Positions 63,753-64,000 of a stretch of DNA of 64,000 bases are shown here, in pieces; within the stretch, counting starts at the first letter, position 1; each line of letters starts with the position of its first letter. The notes under the pieces are model-generated. The model was not told where the DNA came from and ran no database searches. It saw nothing but the letters and a program-made list of their open reading frames with translations. Origin of the DNA: Eunapius fragilis (taxonomy: Eukaryota; Porifera; Demospongiae; Spongillida; Spongillidae). The translations under genes were made by a program, and so were the position numbers. The DNA is taken from NCBI GenBank assembly GCA_963681505.1, contig OY811971.1:11545242-11609241 (forward strand), in the 5' to 3' direction.

Positions 63753-64000
63753 TCTATTTTAGTGGAACTGTAGGTTGATTAGTTGTGTTTGTAATTAGAA
63801 CTGTAGTATATAGTATAGCAATAATGTGTCTGCATTTGGCATGTATGTATTCATGTATTCCAATAATCATGTACATATTTAGAGTTATTCATATTAGGAA
63901 TTCTCTACCAGATACTGTTGTGTTACTGCGACATCCGAATAAATATTTGAATCAAGACTTAAAAATGTGAACCTTTCTATCTTTTGCAAATGCTACCCAT
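63753..64000. other. Window end, no gene seen
   Basis: AT-rich sequence following the retroelement 3' end. Confidence 0.4.

Overview
The window looks like nuclear DNA of an early-branching animal. A demosponge is my best guess, but the sequence alone does not prove it. The evidence is two spliced metazoan genes with GT-AG introns, AATAAA signals, very dense microsatellites and minisatellites, TACATG-rich spacer DNA, and a eukaryotic transposon load of hAT, MULE, piggyBac, CACTA, DIRS-like, Ty3/Gypsy, Penelope-like and RT-endonuclease elements. I see no operons, ribosome-binding sites, CRISPR array, rRNA or tRNA.

Host genes occupy 8.7-22.3 kb. A ten-exon CaM kinase I gene (+, 8691-16854, 339 aa) converges tail to tail on an eighteen-exon phospholipase B-like gene (-, 22336-17175, 534 aa). 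Their poly(A) signals lie about 20 bp apart. I joined both gene models by hand; every splice phase closes and both follow family motifs from end to end. Their introns carry large minisatellites, including about 92 copies of a 19-bp unit in kinase intron 6.

Left flank (0-8.3 kb): an RT-endonuclease retroelement fragment, a 270-bp MITE, and a 3377-bp hAT element (3981-7357) with a perfect 8-bp target duplication, TAAACACT. The hAT sits inside an older element bounded by 64-bp inverted repeats.

Right side (25-64 kb) is nested transposon debris, mostly on the minus strand. It holds a ZMYM-type hAT and a MULE (25.1-28.3 kb); a nearly complete DIRS/Ngaro-like tyrosine-recombinase retroelement (31.1-35.3 kb); piggyBac relics; a partial tandem of Penelope-like units with telomere-like TTAGGG repeats (36.4-40.9 kb) that itself contains a foreign gag fragment and a 236-bp solo LTR with 5-bp target duplication; gag-only relatives of the DIRS-like element (43-51.6 kb); a second Penelope-like fragment (52-53.3 kb); hAT, Gypsy and CACTA fragments; and another RT-endonuclease 3' end at 63.4 kb.

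The most unusual signal is a conserved terminal hairpin (TTTTCTGTC, a 17-19 nt loop, GACAGAAAA, then TGTAT). It occurs five times, upstream of the gag-like genes or at a second downstream copy of the same terminus. At two loci the downstream copy lies between direct repeats of 94 bp and 52/65 bp. That layout fits either split direct repeats (A1-ORF-B1-A2-B2) or unusually long target duplications. Two of these elements keep only gag and carry tandem arrays where polymerase and recombinase should be.
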